Source: Bacteroidota bacterium (GTDB taxonomy: Bacteria > Bacteroidota > Bacteroidia > Chitinophagales > Chitinophagaceae). Taken from it: a stretch of 64,000 bases of DNA. The notes under the pieces were generated by a model, which ran no database searches, had not been told where the DNA came from, and was given only the letters and a program-made list of their open reading frames with translations. Both the position numbers and the translations under genes were made by a program. Location of the stretch: NCBI GenBank assembly GCA_028875875.1, contig JAGWUV010000002.1:1-64000 (forward strand), given 5' to 3'. Positions 63,930 to 64,000 of this stretch are shown here, piece by piece (positions within the stretch are counted from its first letter, which is position 1; each line of letters opens with the position of its first letter).

Positions 63930-64000
63930 AATGTTGAAATGAATAGTTAGGGTTTTCTGTTAGTTATAAAATTTAGGAGGATGCTTGGTATAAAAACCTG

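Overview
This window is an AT-rich stretch from a member of the Bacteroidota, most likely a Chitinophagaceae-type soil or freshwater bacterium. The evidence is a C-terminal type IX secretion sorting domain, Sec-exported RHS proteins, LytS/LytTR regulators, TAnnTTTG-like promoter boxes and weak Shine-Dalgarno usage. No rRNA or intact tRNA gene was seen. Most of the window is accessory DNA: about 40 kb is defence, conflict or mobile material.

Layout. (1) 1-2872, minus strand: a secreted RHS-like shell protein cut by the window edge, a cysteine-less glutathione-peroxidase-like protein and a coiled-coil envelope protein. (2) 3066-3689: an orphan LuxR-type response regulator. (3) 3969-17295: a type I restriction-modification operon carrying other defence genes inside it, in the order half hsdS, hsdM, CD-NTase 1, E2-like protein, full hsdS, patatin phospholipase (CapV-like), CD-NTase 2, membrane GGDEF-like protein, fragment of the hsdR 5' end, fic, two covarying hairpins, hsdR, YgjP-like metallopeptidase, remnant of an XRE regulator. 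(4) 17435-21902: a KAP-family membrane NTPase with a small partner, divergent from a frameshifted PIN-like gene. (5) 22090-31948: a polymorphic toxin operon (Sel1/T9SS protein, RHS-like shell, second peroxidase-like protein, RHS toxin with a colicin-E5-like RNase tip, immunity protein). (6) 32277-38120: a small cationic protein, a LytTR regulator broken by a frameshift, a LytS-type kinase, an acyltransferase preceded by a terminator and an overlooked 49-residue peptide gene, IS21 debris, an FkbM methyltransferase and a complex inverted repeat. (7) 38316-43470: a ubiquitin-like conjugation operon (Ubl, E2-like, JAB-E1 fusion, DUF6527) whose E1 and E2 seem to lack the usual cysteines, divergent from an ECF-sigma/linker/ImmA-IrrE operon. 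(8) 44346-56053: an 11.7-kb integrated element with tyrosine integrase, excisionase-like HTH, HUH Rep-like protein, serine recombinase and a second type I system (hsdM, hsdS, RhuM-Fic, hsdR). Fragments of Fic and PIN genes flank it. (9) 56640-63722: an intact Fic gene with a palindromic operator, then probable chromosomal metabolism (RbsD/FucU-like lipoprotein, GH116-like glycosidase, alpha/beta hydrolase, acetamidase/formamidase).

How the genes may work together. In region 3 the CD-NTases would make cyclic nucleotides on infection and the phospholipase would attack membranes, while the HsdR/M/S complex restricts foreign DNA; tight spacing and stop-start overlaps suggest co-expression. In region 7 the divergent sigma factor and protease are candidate regulators of the conjugation genes. 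The least conventional observations are the CBASS-in-RM operon with two CD-NTases and a GGDEF-like membrane protein, the apparently cysteine-less Ubl cascade, and the peptide/acyltransferase/two-component locus.
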